Source of the DNA: Volvariella volvacea V23
Taxonomy: Eukaryota; Basidiomycota; Agaricomycetes; Agaricales; Pluteaceae
Direction of reading: 5' to 3'
DNA length: 64,000 nucleotides
Assembly: GCA_000349905.1 (NCBI GenBank)
Contig: KB722739.1
Location: 2,112,138-2,176,137 of the forward strand
The notes under the pieces were generated by a model. The model worked only from the letters and a program-made list of their open reading frames with translations, was not told the origin of the DNA and did no database searches. This document shows, piece by piece, positions 45,155-55,864 of this stretch. The stretch's first letter is position 1. Each line of letters begins with the position of its first letter. Made by a program: the position numbers and the translations under genes.

Positions 45155-47373
45155 TTATAGCGAGGCCTTTCCTCGCGATTCGAACGGCAATAGCAGTGCT
45201 ATAAGACCTGACGCGAGGAAGATGACGCCAGCGATGAAGATCGGAACAGAACTCGTAAGGTCGGCATAAAGTGCGATGATAGGGGCCTGTGGAACATTAG
45301 GTGAATCCGCAAACGGACAAGGGTTCCGAAGGGTGCTCACCATAACTCCGAAGATGCGATTTGCTGCAGCTACGAGGGCATTTCCGGTCCCTCTATCTTT
45401 TGTGGGAAAGATCTCGGGTGTGATGGCATACAGGACGCCATACATGACGTTGCTGGTGAAACTGTAGGCACAGTTCCACCCGAGCAGTGCGTCAGACGTC
45501 CTCGCCGTTGTGGAGATCAAAATAAATACTCCGGTGAGCACTAGGAAAACAGGGTTTACATGCGGGGGTACATTATATGGAACACAGCTTACCAGTGGAG
45601 ATGGCTAATGTGCCTTTCCTCCCGAGCAAGGGTAGCTCCACCAGGTAACCCGCAATGAGCGCTCCTGGAACTCCGATAACACTCAGGATAACTTGCTGTT
45701 TCGCCGTCAATCGACAAGGGACAATTGTCTATTTATGGGCAACTTACGTTGCGGTAGGTGATATATATGGACCCATCACCGAACTCTGCTCCCCTTGTGG
45801 CCAGGCTGGTTGCGCCACCCGTTAAACACGTTCACGAGAGTACTGAATGCTACACTCACAAGTACGTGACAAAGGCGTTGTACCTTGAAACGAAACGAGT
45901 ATTAGCCTACGCCACAGCAGGGGAAGAAAACTAACTCACAAAGGGAATGCCAGCCCAATGAAAGCTAGTGCGAAGATAAGAATCCTGACGAGTGACTGGT
46001 GGCACAAAGATGCTCACCCCAAATGATGATAAGCAGGGAAGTCGAATATGCGAGTTTGGGTGTTGCGAACAGCGCTCGGACGTGATTGCCATCGAGTTTG
46101 CTTAGGTGTCGTTGGACGACGCCATATGCAGACGTGTCGATCTGCGCATCACCTCCGCTTCCATATTGCCTGTCGACGGCTTGAAGCTGTTCCAGGCTGA
46201 GGCTGCTGGTTTTTCCGTTATACTTTGCAACGGTGTGGATGACTTCGACCGCTTTGTCATCTCTACCTCGGCCCATCAAGTATTTTGGACTCTCGTAGAG
46301 CTTGAAGATGAAGAATCGAATTGCCCAGAAGAGCATCATCAAGCCACCCATCGCGAAGAGGAAGTAGCGCCATCCTTGGTTTGCTGATCTCGGGCAGTTC
46401 CCTGCTTCAGAGACCTCACATGAGTACTTTCCAATTAAGGGCCATGCAACCTGTAATAGAATGAGATTACTATCAATTGTCCAATTATGGGACGCCTACT
46501 GACCAAGCTTCCAATCAGCTGTCCGAACGCCCACCATATTGATAGTACCGTTAGCAGGTATTGATGGGTTGCAGGCACAAACTCTGGAGGACAGGTCATA
46601 TGAACCGACTTAAATCGCATATTGAAGATACTAACCGAGGAAGATGGCTGAATCCACTGGTAGATTCCCTCCCACACCGATAGACCACACAGACGCCAAG
46701 GAGATCAGCGTCACGGAATCTGCAGAGCCTCCTGCGGCAAGAGCGAAAGCACCGATGATAAGCAGGGTAATGTTGAATGATATTCTGAGCCGGTCATGCG
46801 AATTGATATTGATAAGCGTTGAATTTGAACACAATGTCATACCTTCGACCCCACACGTCAGACCCGACACCCCAAAAGACTGCGCCCACTAGGAGGCCGA
46901 TATTCTGGCCGAGTTTTAAGAACGGACCCTCGAACTGGAATTCGTTGACGACAGGAGATAAGATTAAACCCGTTACGATCTGAGAGGAGTGTAAGTAAAC
47001 ACAGAAAGTAAGAGAAGGGCGGGAACCTACGGGCCATAGGTTATCTCTGCAGGTCCAGCAAATAAGCGGCCATTTGAGAGAGAGAAAACGAGACTCACGC
47101 AAGCCAACCAAAGCCAGTGACAAAAAACAGCCCCCTAACAATCAAAACGCTCGAGTTGCGCACGCGGATGCTATGTGGGGTTACGCACCATTGGTATCTG
47201 CCCATCCCAATCTCCTGCAAGGCTTGGTTCAAGATGTGGGCCTTGGCATGATAGACCGGATCGACAGCGCCTTCTGTCAAAATGTCCTCCACGACCACTT
47301 TCCCAGGCGCAACATGAGAGGCAGTGCCCTCGGGAGTTGAATGACGCTCGAGCTTTTCGTTGCTAGAAGACAT
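45155..47373 (-). CDS. MFS transporter (SV2/SVOP-like, sugar or organic ion porter)
   Basis: Thirteen exons join in frame to 525 residues: 47189-47373, 47099-47134, 47031-47046, 46843-46979, 46636-46784, 46504-46583, 46018-46450, 45940-45964, 45860-45883, 45748-45805, 45593-45695, 45341-45540, 45155-45286. Family marks are EIGMGRYQWGLFFVTGFGWL, ADNLWPIVTGLILSPVVNEF, the loop 2-3 signature GVGSDVWGRR, the half-repeat linker FIFKLYESPKYLMGRGRDDK, ELPLLGRKG and YAITPEIFPTKDRGTGNALV. It is a 12-helix proton-coupled or facilitative carrier of the plasma membrane; the substrate cannot be deduced. Several exons are tiny (16, 24 and 25 bases), and each was fixed by frame and by the expected family sequence. 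Confidence 0.9.
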
Positions 47374-47789
47374 GGGGGTGTAAAGAGGACCAGCTCGCAA
47401 CCGCAACGAGGTCGTTCCGCCAAAGCTTCTTGCAAGAACCCCCCACGGACTTTAAACGAATTCTTCGAGTGTTGCATGCGTGTGGAAGCCCTCCAAGCCA
47501 TCATTATGACGTGCTTCGGCTACAAATTGGCTTTGATTATTTTTGCGGTACTCTTCGCTCTCGTACGTTGGCAATCGTCACCGTTGATGGCGTTATCGAG
47601 CAAAAATGGCAATTCAGCATGGTCGCGTCTGTGTGGCGCTCAACTCCGATGTGCTGATATTAGGTTTATCTTCGTTCGTGGCTACGTTGCCTGACCCAGC
47701 GATGCAAGCGTACCCGGCCAGCACCACAAGTTCACATTAGCAGAAGCGCTTCAAGTCATATCTGAACTCACCGTGAGCGCATGGACCTG
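47374..47789. other. upstream region of the MFS gene
   Basis: Promoter-proximal sequence for the MFS gene. Short overlapping frames lack any domain. Confidence 0.5.
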
Positions 47790-48790
47790 TTCATATCGGT
47801 ACGTCCTTCACGAACAACCTCATTAAGAGCGTTGAACTTCCAAGTACCCCTGTCCCCTCGGTCAAAGCTGAACAAAAAAGGGCGCAGGTACTGATTTTCA
47901 ATACCTGGGCGTCCACTTTGCAATTCCAGGCGGTCTATGTTGACCGGATAGCTTTGTCAACAGTGGTGCCATTCAGCGCCATGAATGGCGTCAGACGGGC
48001 CTGGACTTGACAAGCGCTGCAACTGCACCGGGCGCGGCTGCTCCACCGTAGTGCTGGCCTTTGCGTACAACCTCAACACTCCAGAGCGCTCTCAATGGAC
48101 CACGGTAGCATGGTGCGGTCGAGATTTGTGTCGAGGGGTTGGGAGAAACCAATTAGCCGAGCAACCCGCCATCACCCTCAGGCTTGGTATGACATCACAA
48201 CTGCGACGACCCTTGGCTAGTCGCGACTTCGGTGCTCAGCCAAACGCACAGTACATAATCGACTACCCAGCTGTTGGAGCGTCGTAGCGGGCGGGCGATA
48301 TTTAGCGTAGCAACTTCGTGGGAAATATATTGGAAACCTGCTTGAACTGCAACCTCCACCTTCGACGAATGGCTTTCAGTACTTCCTCCTGACCGCGCCA
48401 ACGAGAATTCCCTTCCGTCGAATGTTTCTCGCGTCCTGAAATGGGTGCTGATCTCGGTGAATAATGTGGGTATATTGTTGAAGACGATCGAGATACTGGA
48501 ATGGAGTCGTGTGGTCCAAACGGCAACCTTGACATTTGGGCTAAAGAATATGATTGGCCCGGTGCTGCTCACAAAGTAAGCGTCGTCTGTTGTTCTCTCA
48601 TTGTTCTACATTCTACCACTGAAATTTCATCTAGGACGATCGCTCTTGACTACCGCCTTGAAAGTGACATCCAAAGTTGTCCAGTTCTTTGTAAGCCCGT
48701 ACGAATTATACTTTGTGGATTGTGCGCTGCCTTATACTGGTCGTTGTGGGCCATGCGTTAGTTTTCCGTCAGGCATAAATGGCAGCAACA
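47790..48790 (+). pseudogene. possible decayed gene of unknown family
   Basis: Two plus-strand stretches read like protein without being an intact gene. About 47805-48010 gives TSFTNNLIKSVELPSTPVPS and continues to FQAVYVDRIALSTVVPF before a stop. About 48440-48580 gives WVLISVNNVGILLKTIEILE and FGLKNMIGPVLL, ending at a GTAAGC donor. The frames between are shifted or closed, so this is either a pseudogene or a gene with introns I could not resolve. I do not recognise the family. Confidence 0.35.
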
Positions 48791-49790
48791 GCTGGTTGCT
48801 AACGTAGCGTTGCCATGTTTCGGAGATCGGTCCCCAGCACCCACCCCCAATTTTCAGGCTTCCATCGAGTCCCCAACTACTGGATTGGCGTTCATCCAAC
48901 GTTATCATAGGGTGTCACTTGTCGACATGGAACTTAATGCGGTGGAGCATCCTCGGGCATCGAGCCTGAGGCTTGCGTATTTTCGTTCAGTCCTGGACGA
49001 GTGCGAGAACTCAAAGAAAGATTACCGGGTATAGATTGACCCTCCCGGGCTTGGCACTTCGCGAGTAGATCGTCGGTCCCGCTGCCCACTTCAGTAAACA
49101 AAGTCGTGCCTCAGCTAAAGCGGATTGAATGGTCTCTAAATGAAAAATAGGTAAGTACCTTGCTCTTAATTATAGCGATGAATTCATTTTCGCTGGTCCT
49201 GACGGCTTTCACTAGCGCGTTGCAATGGCCGGGGGAATGTAGAAACAAGAGTGGAGCAAAGAAGTCCTCGATTCTTTGGCCTGGGCGCCGGGGTTGCCAT
49301 TAGCACCATCAACCCCCATTTCTAAATTTGATCATTCCTAGATTTCAAAAGTCCCATCAGCCAATCAGAACTCGCAAATCACAAGCGCCAGGCCTCGCCT
49401 GAGTGAGTGGCGGCATGGGCTAGTCCTACTTCAGGAGCAGAGCAAATTGCTTGTTTATATACGTGGGGTTACTAAGGAAGGGGGCTCTTCTCTTTTCGCC
49501 AACAACTCTATCCCTTGCTGGGGGTTGCCAGTCATCTCGTTCTTTTTTGAAACGTTCGAATCTTAGCGCTTCGAACACGAACACGCTCGATCTGGCGGTG
49601 GAGCTCAGATCGTGTTAAGGTGAGGATAATCTCTGGGGGGATGGATATCTCGCTAAGTCGTTGAAACAGATTTGTTCATAAAACCAAACCAACCCTAGTC
49701 GCTCTTTTGTGTATCCCTCAATACCCTCAACTCTTTTTTTTTAAACTTCAAGACTCGTTTTAAACGTTTTAAACATCTAAACTCACTCAA
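48791..49790. other. upstream region of the first SH3 membrane protein
   Basis: Contains TATATAC near 49457 and pyrimidine- and TTTAAA-rich sequence just before the start at 49791, compatible with a strong fungal promoter and leader. No gene is supported. Confidence 0.45.
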
Positions 49791-52268
49791 ATGAAGAGCC
49801 CTTTCGACCACCACAAGCGCGTCGGCCAACCGACTGTACCTTGGGAGCGTAGGGCCTTTCCTCCTTCACATACTGCCCCTGCTCGCTTGGGGGATTCCGT
49901 TGATGCCAGTAGAACACAGCTCGAGCCCCGTCTGCTCACTCGTGTGCTCGGAAACCTGGTTCCGACCGACGTACCAGTCCTAGGACCTGTTGTGCACGAT
50001 ATCATCGGGGGCGGTAATGGCGGTGATAATGGCGGTGGAAACGGTGGTGGCAATGGAGGCGGTAATGGAGGTGGTAATGGCGGAGGAAATGGCGAAGGAA
50101 ATGGTGGTGGAAATGGTGGGGGGAATGGGAATGGGAATGGCGGGGGAAATGGCGGAGGGAACGGTGGAGGAAACGGCAACGGTGGAGGCAACGGGGGTGG
50201 TTCCAACCAAGGTAACACCCCGCTTCCCGCCCCGACCGAAACCCCAAATAGTGGAGGGGGCAATACCGTGCCCTCCAACGCACCTCCTAGCGCGCCTCCT
50301 AGTCCTAGTCCCGAGGGTGGTTCGAATGGTAATGGAGGCGGCAGCAACCCTGCTCCTCCAAGTCCGCCAAGCTCACCAAGCCCGACCACTGCTGCTGGAG
50401 GTTCCCCGCCATCTTCGGCCTCATCATCTTCCCGCCCAAGCGGATCGACAGCCCTGCCCTCGATCCCTATCAATAACGGCAGCAGTAATGGGAGTGGGAA
50501 TGGTGCTGGTGCTAGTGGTGATAGCGACGCGGGGAATGATGGCAATTTTGCATCGGGTACATTCAACCCTGTCCAGAACGTCACCGGGTCGGGAGGGTCT
50601 GGATCTGACGAAGATAGCGAGTCTACTGAGACGGAGGGAGGTTCACAATCCTCAGGCGGCGGCAGCAGACCTCCTGCAAATGGCTTGCCGAGTGGGATTA
50701 TAGGGCCACCGTCCAGTGGAGGAGGGTCGAACTCGGGTTCAGGCTCGGGGATTGGTGCAGGCGGTGGCGGTAACCTGGGCGAAGACGTCGGTGGTGGTAG
50801 TGCTGCATCAAATCCATCCGACGGCGGAGGGAAACGAGCAATGTCCCCTGGTGCCATCGCAGCGATCTCCATCATCGGCTTCTTGGTCGTCGCTGTTATC
50901 CTTATCGTGCTACTTCGTCGCCGATCAATGCGCCGAAGAAGCGAACAAAGAAATCGGTGGTGGTTCGACCGCCGAGGATCAGGCACTGACCATCTCTCAC
51001 CTGCATCGGCGAACGGGGAAGAGGATGCGACCAGTCATCAAGGTTCGAGAGGATACAGATCCATGTTCTCCGGATTTGGGAGTTCGCGTGGAGCAGCGAC
51101 AGGACCTAGGGTCTCGGTCAGGAGTAGCTTTGGCACTACATTTGACCGCGCTGCAATTAGTTCCTTCTCACCGACATCGGGCACCTTCAACGAGAAACAG
51201 GGAGAGACAACGCCGACCATGCCTACACTTCCTCCGACGGTAGAACTTCGTAGAGAATCCAGCCTTCTCATCTCGTTTGACTCACCTGCAGTAAATGACG
51301 CTAGCAATGGATCCCGACGACTCTCCGCACAAAGCACCATCTCCACGTCTACCTCATCCAGTGGCTCACACGCCCAGTATCTGTATATCCCTGGCAGTCA
51401 GGGTACTTCGCACGAGTCTTACCTTACTGCTCCAAGCCCAATCTCTGTTCGCCCATTTTCCCCATCCGAGTCCTTCGCATTCCCCCGGCCACCACGTTCC
51501 TCAACTGTCAGCGGCAGTTCGCGTCCTCAAAGCACCTACAACATCAACGTCGAGTCGCCCCCCTCTCCGCCCCCGCCACTCCCGTCTCCACCCCTTCGCG
51601 GCATCGATGAAGTCTCTCAAGCGCACTCCTGCGCCGATTCCGACACTTTTGAAGGGACGCTACCAGTGATCATGCAGGTCCTTTCATCTTCGGCGGGTAA
51701 TCCCCAACCAAGGTTGATGCCGTCATACGCTGCCCTTCCCGAAAGTCCTAACCCTTTCGCGGATCCACCCTCGCCCTCGCCCTACATCGCTTCCCCCGCC
51801 TCGTCGAATTTCTCTCAGGGCCAATTTGCAGCAATCGAGGTCATCCAGCGGCCTTTTGTACCCACGTTGGGGGATGAGATGGCTGTAGATGCCGGCGATG
51901 AAGTCCGAATCCTAAAGCTTTACGATGATGGATGGGCATTGGCAGAGAAGGTTACGCAAGCTACGCCCCGCCGGAGCAAGTTCTTCATCGGAACTGAGGA
52001 ATCTTGGACGCCGCGACCAAGGAAAGAAGGCGCTGGAAACTCGAAGCGCGATACCATCAGCAGCCTCGGACACTCGACCTGGGAAGGATCCAGCGATTAC
52101 CACACTGCAGAGTCGGACGCCCTGTCGGTCGATTCGGCCAACTCCAAAACGGGTCTGATTCCAATCGATTGCTTGAGAGAGGTTGGGCAGGATGTGTCGA
52201 GCTTTTTGAATGCCAAGAACGTTACGAGTGGTGGGTACGAGCAAGCCGCGGGATATGTTGCTGCGTAA
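49791..52268 (+). CDS. single-pass membrane protein with Gly/Asn-rich ectodomain and C-terminal SH3 (Fus1-like architecture)
   Basis: One exon encodes 825 residues. Residues about 72-140 are a run of GGGN and GGN units, followed by Pro/Ser/Gly-rich sequence to about 345. A membrane helix (AIAAISIIGFLVVAVILIVL, about 354-374) is followed by a basic stop-transfer RRRSMRRRSEQR. The cytosolic part is Ser-rich and carries SVRPFSPSESFAFP, shared with the next gene. The SH3 domain spans about 678-805: RPFVPTLGDEMAVDAGDEVR, ILKLYDDGWALAEKV and GLIPIDCLREV, with 66 residues inserted between the last two blocks. No cleavable signal peptide is obvious. The order ectodomain, helix, cytosolic tail, SH3 resembles yeast Fus1, a cell-fusion protein; a role in surface sensing or fusion is inference. 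Confidence 0.82.
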   Translation: MKSPFDHHKRVGQPTVPWERRAFPPSHTAPARLGDSVDASRTQLEPRLLTRVLGNLVPTDVPVLGPVVHDIIGGGNGGDNGGGNGGGNGGGNGGGNGGGNGEGNGGGNGGGNGNGNGGGNGGGNGGGNGNGGGNGGGSNQGNTPLPAPTETPNSGGGNTVPSNAPPSAPPSPSPEGGSNGNGGGSNPAPPSPPSSPSPTTAAGGSPPSSASSSSRPSGSTALPSIPINNGSSNGSGNGAGASGDSDAGNDGNFASGTFNPVQNVTGSGGSGSDEDSESTETEGGSQSSGGGSRPPANGLPSGIIGPPSSGGGSNSGSGSGIGAGGGGNLGEDVGGGSAASNPSDGGGKRAMSPGAIAAISIIGFLVVAVILIVLLRRRSMRRRSEQRNRWWFDRRGSGTDHLSPASANGEEDATSHQGSRGYRSMFSGFGSSRGAATGPRVSVRSSFGTTFDRAAISSFSPTSGTFNEKQGETTPTMPTLPPTVELRRESSLLISFDSPAVNDASNGSRRLSAQSTISTSTSSSGSHAQYLYIPGSQGTSHESYLTAPSPISVRPFSPSESFAFPRPPRSSTVSGSSRPQSTYNINVESPPSPPPPLPSPPLRGIDEVSQAHSCADSDTFEGTLPVIMQVLSSSAGNPQPRLMPSYAALPESPNPFADPPSPSPYIASPASSNFSQGQFAAIEVIQRPFVPTLGDEMAVDAGDEVRILKLYDDGWALAEKVTQATPRRSKFFIGTEESWTPRPRKEGAGNSKRDTISSLGHSTWEGSSDYHTAESDALSVDSANSKTGLIPIDCLREVGQDVSSFLNAKNVTSGGYEQAAGYVAA
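50008..50205 (+). repeat. in-frame GGN-coding minisatellite
   Basis: Tandem, imperfect 9- and 12-base units of the type GGTGGTAATGGC encode alternating Gly and Asn. The third codon positions vary between units, so the protein repeat is old or selected rather than a fresh DNA expansion. It lies in the predicted ectodomain. Confidence 0.85.
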
Positions 52269-53099
52269 AGGGGACTGGCCAGGTCGGTTAAATCCCGGTA
52301 ATTTATTCTTGATAATGATTTTAGGTGAGAATTGTTTTGACTTGCTCGCTCCGTTTGATTAGACCTGATGGAGATTGGTTCGATGTCGCGACAGCCCTTT
52401 GTTTGACTACTCCTTTAATCGACTGTCGATATCCTGGCAGTAACAACGGACACTTCTCCGTCTCTTGACGTTTTCTCACCGCGCTCACTGTAACGCGCAC
52501 TTTCACACGCATACGTCTTTTTTGTTCCGATTTACCGCTGGCGTGTAATTTGGTTCGTTAGCACTTTGTCTATTTTCTTCACTTATACCCAAGTATAGAA
52601 CCGTTTCGAGGGTGTCCTTTCTATTTCCTTCAGGGCCCCTTCTTTATTCGTTTTTACATAGTGTAGAGCAGGAGCTGCCATCTCCGTACGCACGTACATG
52701 AATTTGCAACTTCTTTGAAGCACGAGAACCCCCTCACCCTGCCACTCATGTTAAATACTACATACAACAGCGAGAACCTACTGTATCAGCATTTTCAGCA
52801 CCACGTTTCGGCGAGGTCTCCAAGGCAGTCTGCCAGTGTCCGTAGAACCCGCACTTTTGGCATGACATAAGCTGTCGTGTTACGCAGCATTCCTCCCATG
52901 CTCCTGGGTTTTGTTCGCACGTCAGTCAAGTCGACGTCTGCTACTGCTCAGGTTTCATGTCAACCAAACACCGCCTAACGTACCCTCTCCACTTAAAGTT
53001 TGTTTTCGTCTTCATCTGGTAACCTATCTATCGGTCGTGATAAGAGGCCAGACAATTTAATATGTCCTAGCCTCGGAGATTTTACTAGGGATGCGACCA
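52269..53099. other. intergenic region between the SH3 genes
   Basis: 3' flanking sequence of the first SH3 gene, T-rich near 52520-52650. No gene is seen. Confidence 0.45.
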
Positions 53100-53455
53100 C
53101 CCTTACAGATATGAAATTAGAGGTAAGTACCGCGCACTCAAGATACTCTGGGCGTGCACTAATATCTCTCCTGCCGCGGAGGCTGTTGACGAAGTCTGCC
53201 GATTTGACTCGGTCGATGACCAACAAGCTATTGAATCTCTTCGAGGGAGGAGCCGATGGCACGCGTTGTTTTTTAATGTGGCTGAGCCAACCGCAGTGGT
53301 ACCTGACCGCGCTCTCACACTGCTGAATCCTGCACGTCTGGGCCTGGGTCTGCTCATTCGAGGAATGGCCACTTCTTTCCACGAACATTCTTTTTGAATG
53401 TCTTGGTCAATGCGGCGTCGATACTGCCTGTTCTGTTGCTAGGAATCTTCCTTCA
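53100..53455 (+). pseudogene. possible coding relic of unknown family
   Basis: After a good donor (GAGGTAAGT near 53124) a plus-strand frame reads KILWACTNISPAAEAVDEVC, then ESLRGRSRWHALFFN and LLNPARLGLGLLIRGMA, before stopping. A different frame then gives a hydrophobic segment FFLNVLVNAASILPVLLLGI. The protein-like composition and the shift suggest a degraded gene, or one with an unresolved intron. I cannot name it. Confidence 0.35.
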
Positions 53456-53620
53456 TATCTAGCACCCGAGCGCTGTCATCGTTCCTTCGTGCCCTTCTTT
53501 TACTCCCCAATCTCACATCTTTTCGCAAGGTCTACGGCCTTTCCTCAGTTATCGTGATTGCATACACGACTCAAAAGCAAGGTCATCTTAAGAGAGCATT
53601 GGAAGACACACCGCAAGTAG

Positions 53621-55864
53621 ATGTCTACTATCGAGGACGTCTTACGCGGAAGCCAGTCGCACTTCTTCGGGTGCTCCCCCCACTCACCGGCATCGAGACG
53701 AAATAGGCGCTCCTACCCTAGGGTCTTTACTCGAATTAGGAAGCCAATCCGGAGAGATGATGATGACAGCGACAGCGGTAGTGACGACGATGACGATGAC
53801 AACAGTAGCAGTGGTGGCAGTGGTGGCAGTGGTGGTAGGGAGAACGAAAACAACAACGATGGAGGGAATGGCATTGCTAGACCTGGAGGCAGTGGTAATA
53901 GTGGTATCATCCCTCCATTTGGAACCGGTCCCAACAACGGAAATAATAATGGAGTAGGTGGTGGAAGCGGAAGCGGAGGTGGTGGCGGGGGTGGTTTGGA
54001 AGGTATAGGAGGTGGTGGTTTGGAAGGTACGGGAGGTGGTGGTTTTGGAGGTACCGGCGGTGGTGGTCCTGGAAGTACGGGTGGTGGTGGTGGCAGTGGT
54101 GGCGGGAGCGGGAATTCAGGCAACGGAGGTGGTAGTAATGGGAGCAACAGTGGTAGTGGCAGCGGAGTTAGTGGTGACGGTGATGAACGTGGAAATAGTT
54201 CCTCTGGCGGTACAAGAGGGGAAAACAACGACAGTGACGACGACTCTGGAGGGTTTGAACAAGTAGCGGATCCTATCCCATCAGTTGAAGACGCTTCCCA
54301 GGTGAATGGAGCAGGTGGTCAAGGAGATACTCGAACCGACAGCAATTCCGTTAGTTCACTTGTGCCAACGAGTTCACAGGGCACCGGAATCACTACTCCC
54401 CCAGGTGAAACAGCTCCACCCCCCACTAGCATTGGTGACCCTAGCGTAATCAGAGGCTCTCCGCTTTCCATGGGTTCACTTACGACGCCCAGTGAAACAT
54501 TGGGTCCTGGAGCTGGAACGAACAGCACCTCTCAACCAAGTGGTGCAGCCAAAGCAAGCAGTGCGCCGACCGGTCTTATCCTTGGCTTGGTGATATTGGG
54601 ATTGATAGTCCTCTTCTCTGTCATCTTTGTATACTTACGCTGGCGTGCTCTGAACCGTAGGGGCGAATGGAGGGACCGGTGGTCGAGTTGGCTCACCCGA
54701 TCCAGAAATAATCGAGAATTGCGTCGTGACGAAGAATACGGATTGGCAGTCGGGCGAGGTCCCTCTCCAGGAAGTAGTTTCCATGCGATACTCGATAATA
54801 TCGACCGATATACACCTGGTCCGCAGAATAACAGTTCAACATTAGCACCCATGACGGAAGTTCGGGCTGGGGAAAGAGTCTCCGCTTCTGGGGCGGGCCA
54901 GCTTCAGGCTGCAATAAGTTATCCATTGCCCGTTGCCGTAAACCCTCAAGGATCCGACGTAACGTTGACCGGAGGTCTACGAAGGAATTCATCCTGGAGT
55001 CTTACCCAGGGCTATCACCATCGTGGATCTAATCCCTATAGCTATTCCATTTATTCTCAGGCAGATACTACCCACGACAGTCTCTCTGTTCGGCCGTTCT
55101 CACCTTCTGAAGCCTTCTCTTTCCCCATACCACCTTCTCTTGGAGCGAACCCCTTTGATGTCGAAGGTCCTGCTTTGCAAGCAATTGCCGCGCCTATGCG
55201 CGATACTAGTCTTCCACTCATGCCTCAATCCAGAGTCAGCATACCCCCAGCTACTTTGGCCTACGGCGGTCCAGTGCGTTTGCCATATAGTCCCAGTATC
55301 AACCCATTCTCCGATCCTACAGAAGAGAGTAACATCAGCTCTCTTGACCTAAACTCACCCGCAGCCTCCCAACCCACGGATCAACACAGCACTCCTAAGT
55401 CCATCCGCGCAACTATGTTCATCACAACTGGCCGTAGACGTATCCAGACCTACTCTCAATCACTGGCGTATATAGAAGCGCTACTCGGAGAGCAAAAGTC
55501 GCCTTCTCAAGAAACACAAATGCCCACCTACAGAAGCGTCAATGTCCCCGTGACACCATCACCCATCCCGCCACCTTCCCCAAATCCTTCCATCCACTTG
55601 TCACGTCTGAAAGGGATCAAGACAGTGGCAAGACAGTTTTCTCCTAGCCTTGACGATGAGTTGGAAGTTGAAGTGGGTGACAGAGTCAGGATTATAAAGG
55701 TCTTTGAAGACGGGTGGGCGTTAGTTGAGCGTGTTGATGCTAACAAAAGGGGAGATGGTCAAGGTTTGATACCCGTTGACTGTGTAAGAGATAGCCGGAA
55801 GGTTGGAACCATCGAATTGATTGATGCCGGTTCTGAGGGGTCGACCTCCTTAGACCACACTTGA
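53621..55864 (+). CDS. second single-pass membrane protein with Gly/Ser-rich ectodomain and C-terminal SH3
   Basis: One exon encodes 747 residues and is a tandem paralogue of the gene at 49791-52268. After a short basic N-terminus comes an Asp/Ser tract, then about 170 residues of GGSG, GGGG and GNSG units. The membrane helix is GLILGLVILGLIVLFSVIFV (about 317-336) with basic flank RWRALNRRGEWRDRW. The cytosolic domain includes SVRPFSPSEAFSFP, matching its neighbour. The SH3 domain at about 663-725 is compact: RQFSPSLDDELEVEVGDRVR, IIKVFEDGWALVERV and GLIPVDCVRD, without the long insertion of the first gene. Ectodomain repeats differ in composition between the two, whereas helix, tail motif and SH3 are kept. 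A plasma-membrane adaptor or sensor is the likely class; the partner is unknown. Confidence 0.82.
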   Translation: MSTIEDVLRGSQSHFFGCSPHSPASRRNRRSYPRVFTRIRKPIRRDDDDSDSGSDDDDDDNSSSGGSGGSGGRENENNNDGGNGIARPGGSGNSGIIPPFGTGPNNGNNNGVGGGSGSGGGGGGGLEGIGGGGLEGTGGGGFGGTGGGGPGSTGGGGGSGGGSGNSGNGGGSNGSNSGSGSGVSGDGDERGNSSSGGTRGENNDSDDDSGGFEQVADPIPSVEDASQVNGAGGQGDTRTDSNSVSSLVPTSSQGTGITTPPGETAPPPTSIGDPSVIRGSPLSMGSLTTPSETLGPGAGTNSTSQPSGAAKASSAPTGLILGLVILGLIVLFSVIFVYLRWRALNRRGEWRDRWSSWLTRSRNNRELRRDEEYGLAVGRGPSPGSSFHAILDNIDRYTPGPQNNSSTLAPMTEVRAGERVSASGAGQLQAAISYPLPVAVNPQGSDVTLTGGLRRNSSWSLTQGYHHRGSNPYSYSIYSQADTTHDSLSVRPFSPSEAFSFPIPPSLGANPFDVEGPALQAIAAPMRDTSLPLMPQSRVSIPPATLAYGGPVRLPYSPSINPFSDPTEESNISSLDLNSPAASQPTDQHSTPKSIRATMFITTGRRRIQTYSQSLAYIEALLGEQKSPSQETQMPTYRSVNVPVTPSPIPPPSPNPSIHLSRLKGIKTVARQFSPSLDDELEVEVGDRVRIIKVFEDGWALVERVDANKRGDGQGLIPVDCVRDSRKVGTIELIDAGSEGSTSLDHT

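Noticed and set aside
45978..46017. A 33-base intron in the MFS gene ending at CTCGTCAG
   Set aside because: It is too short and puts the next exon out of frame with a stop. The 53-base intron ending CGCACTAG restores the expected WAFIGLAFPL.
49791..50986. 399-codon minus-strand proline-rich frame opposite the first SH3 gene
   Set aside because: It is the antisense shadow of Gly/Ser-rich codons (GGN read backwards gives Pro and Ala codons). The plus strand has the TM and SH3 domains.
53713..54228. 171-codon minus-strand proline-rich frame
   Set aside because: Antisense shadow of the Gly/Ser ectodomain repeat of the second SH3 gene.
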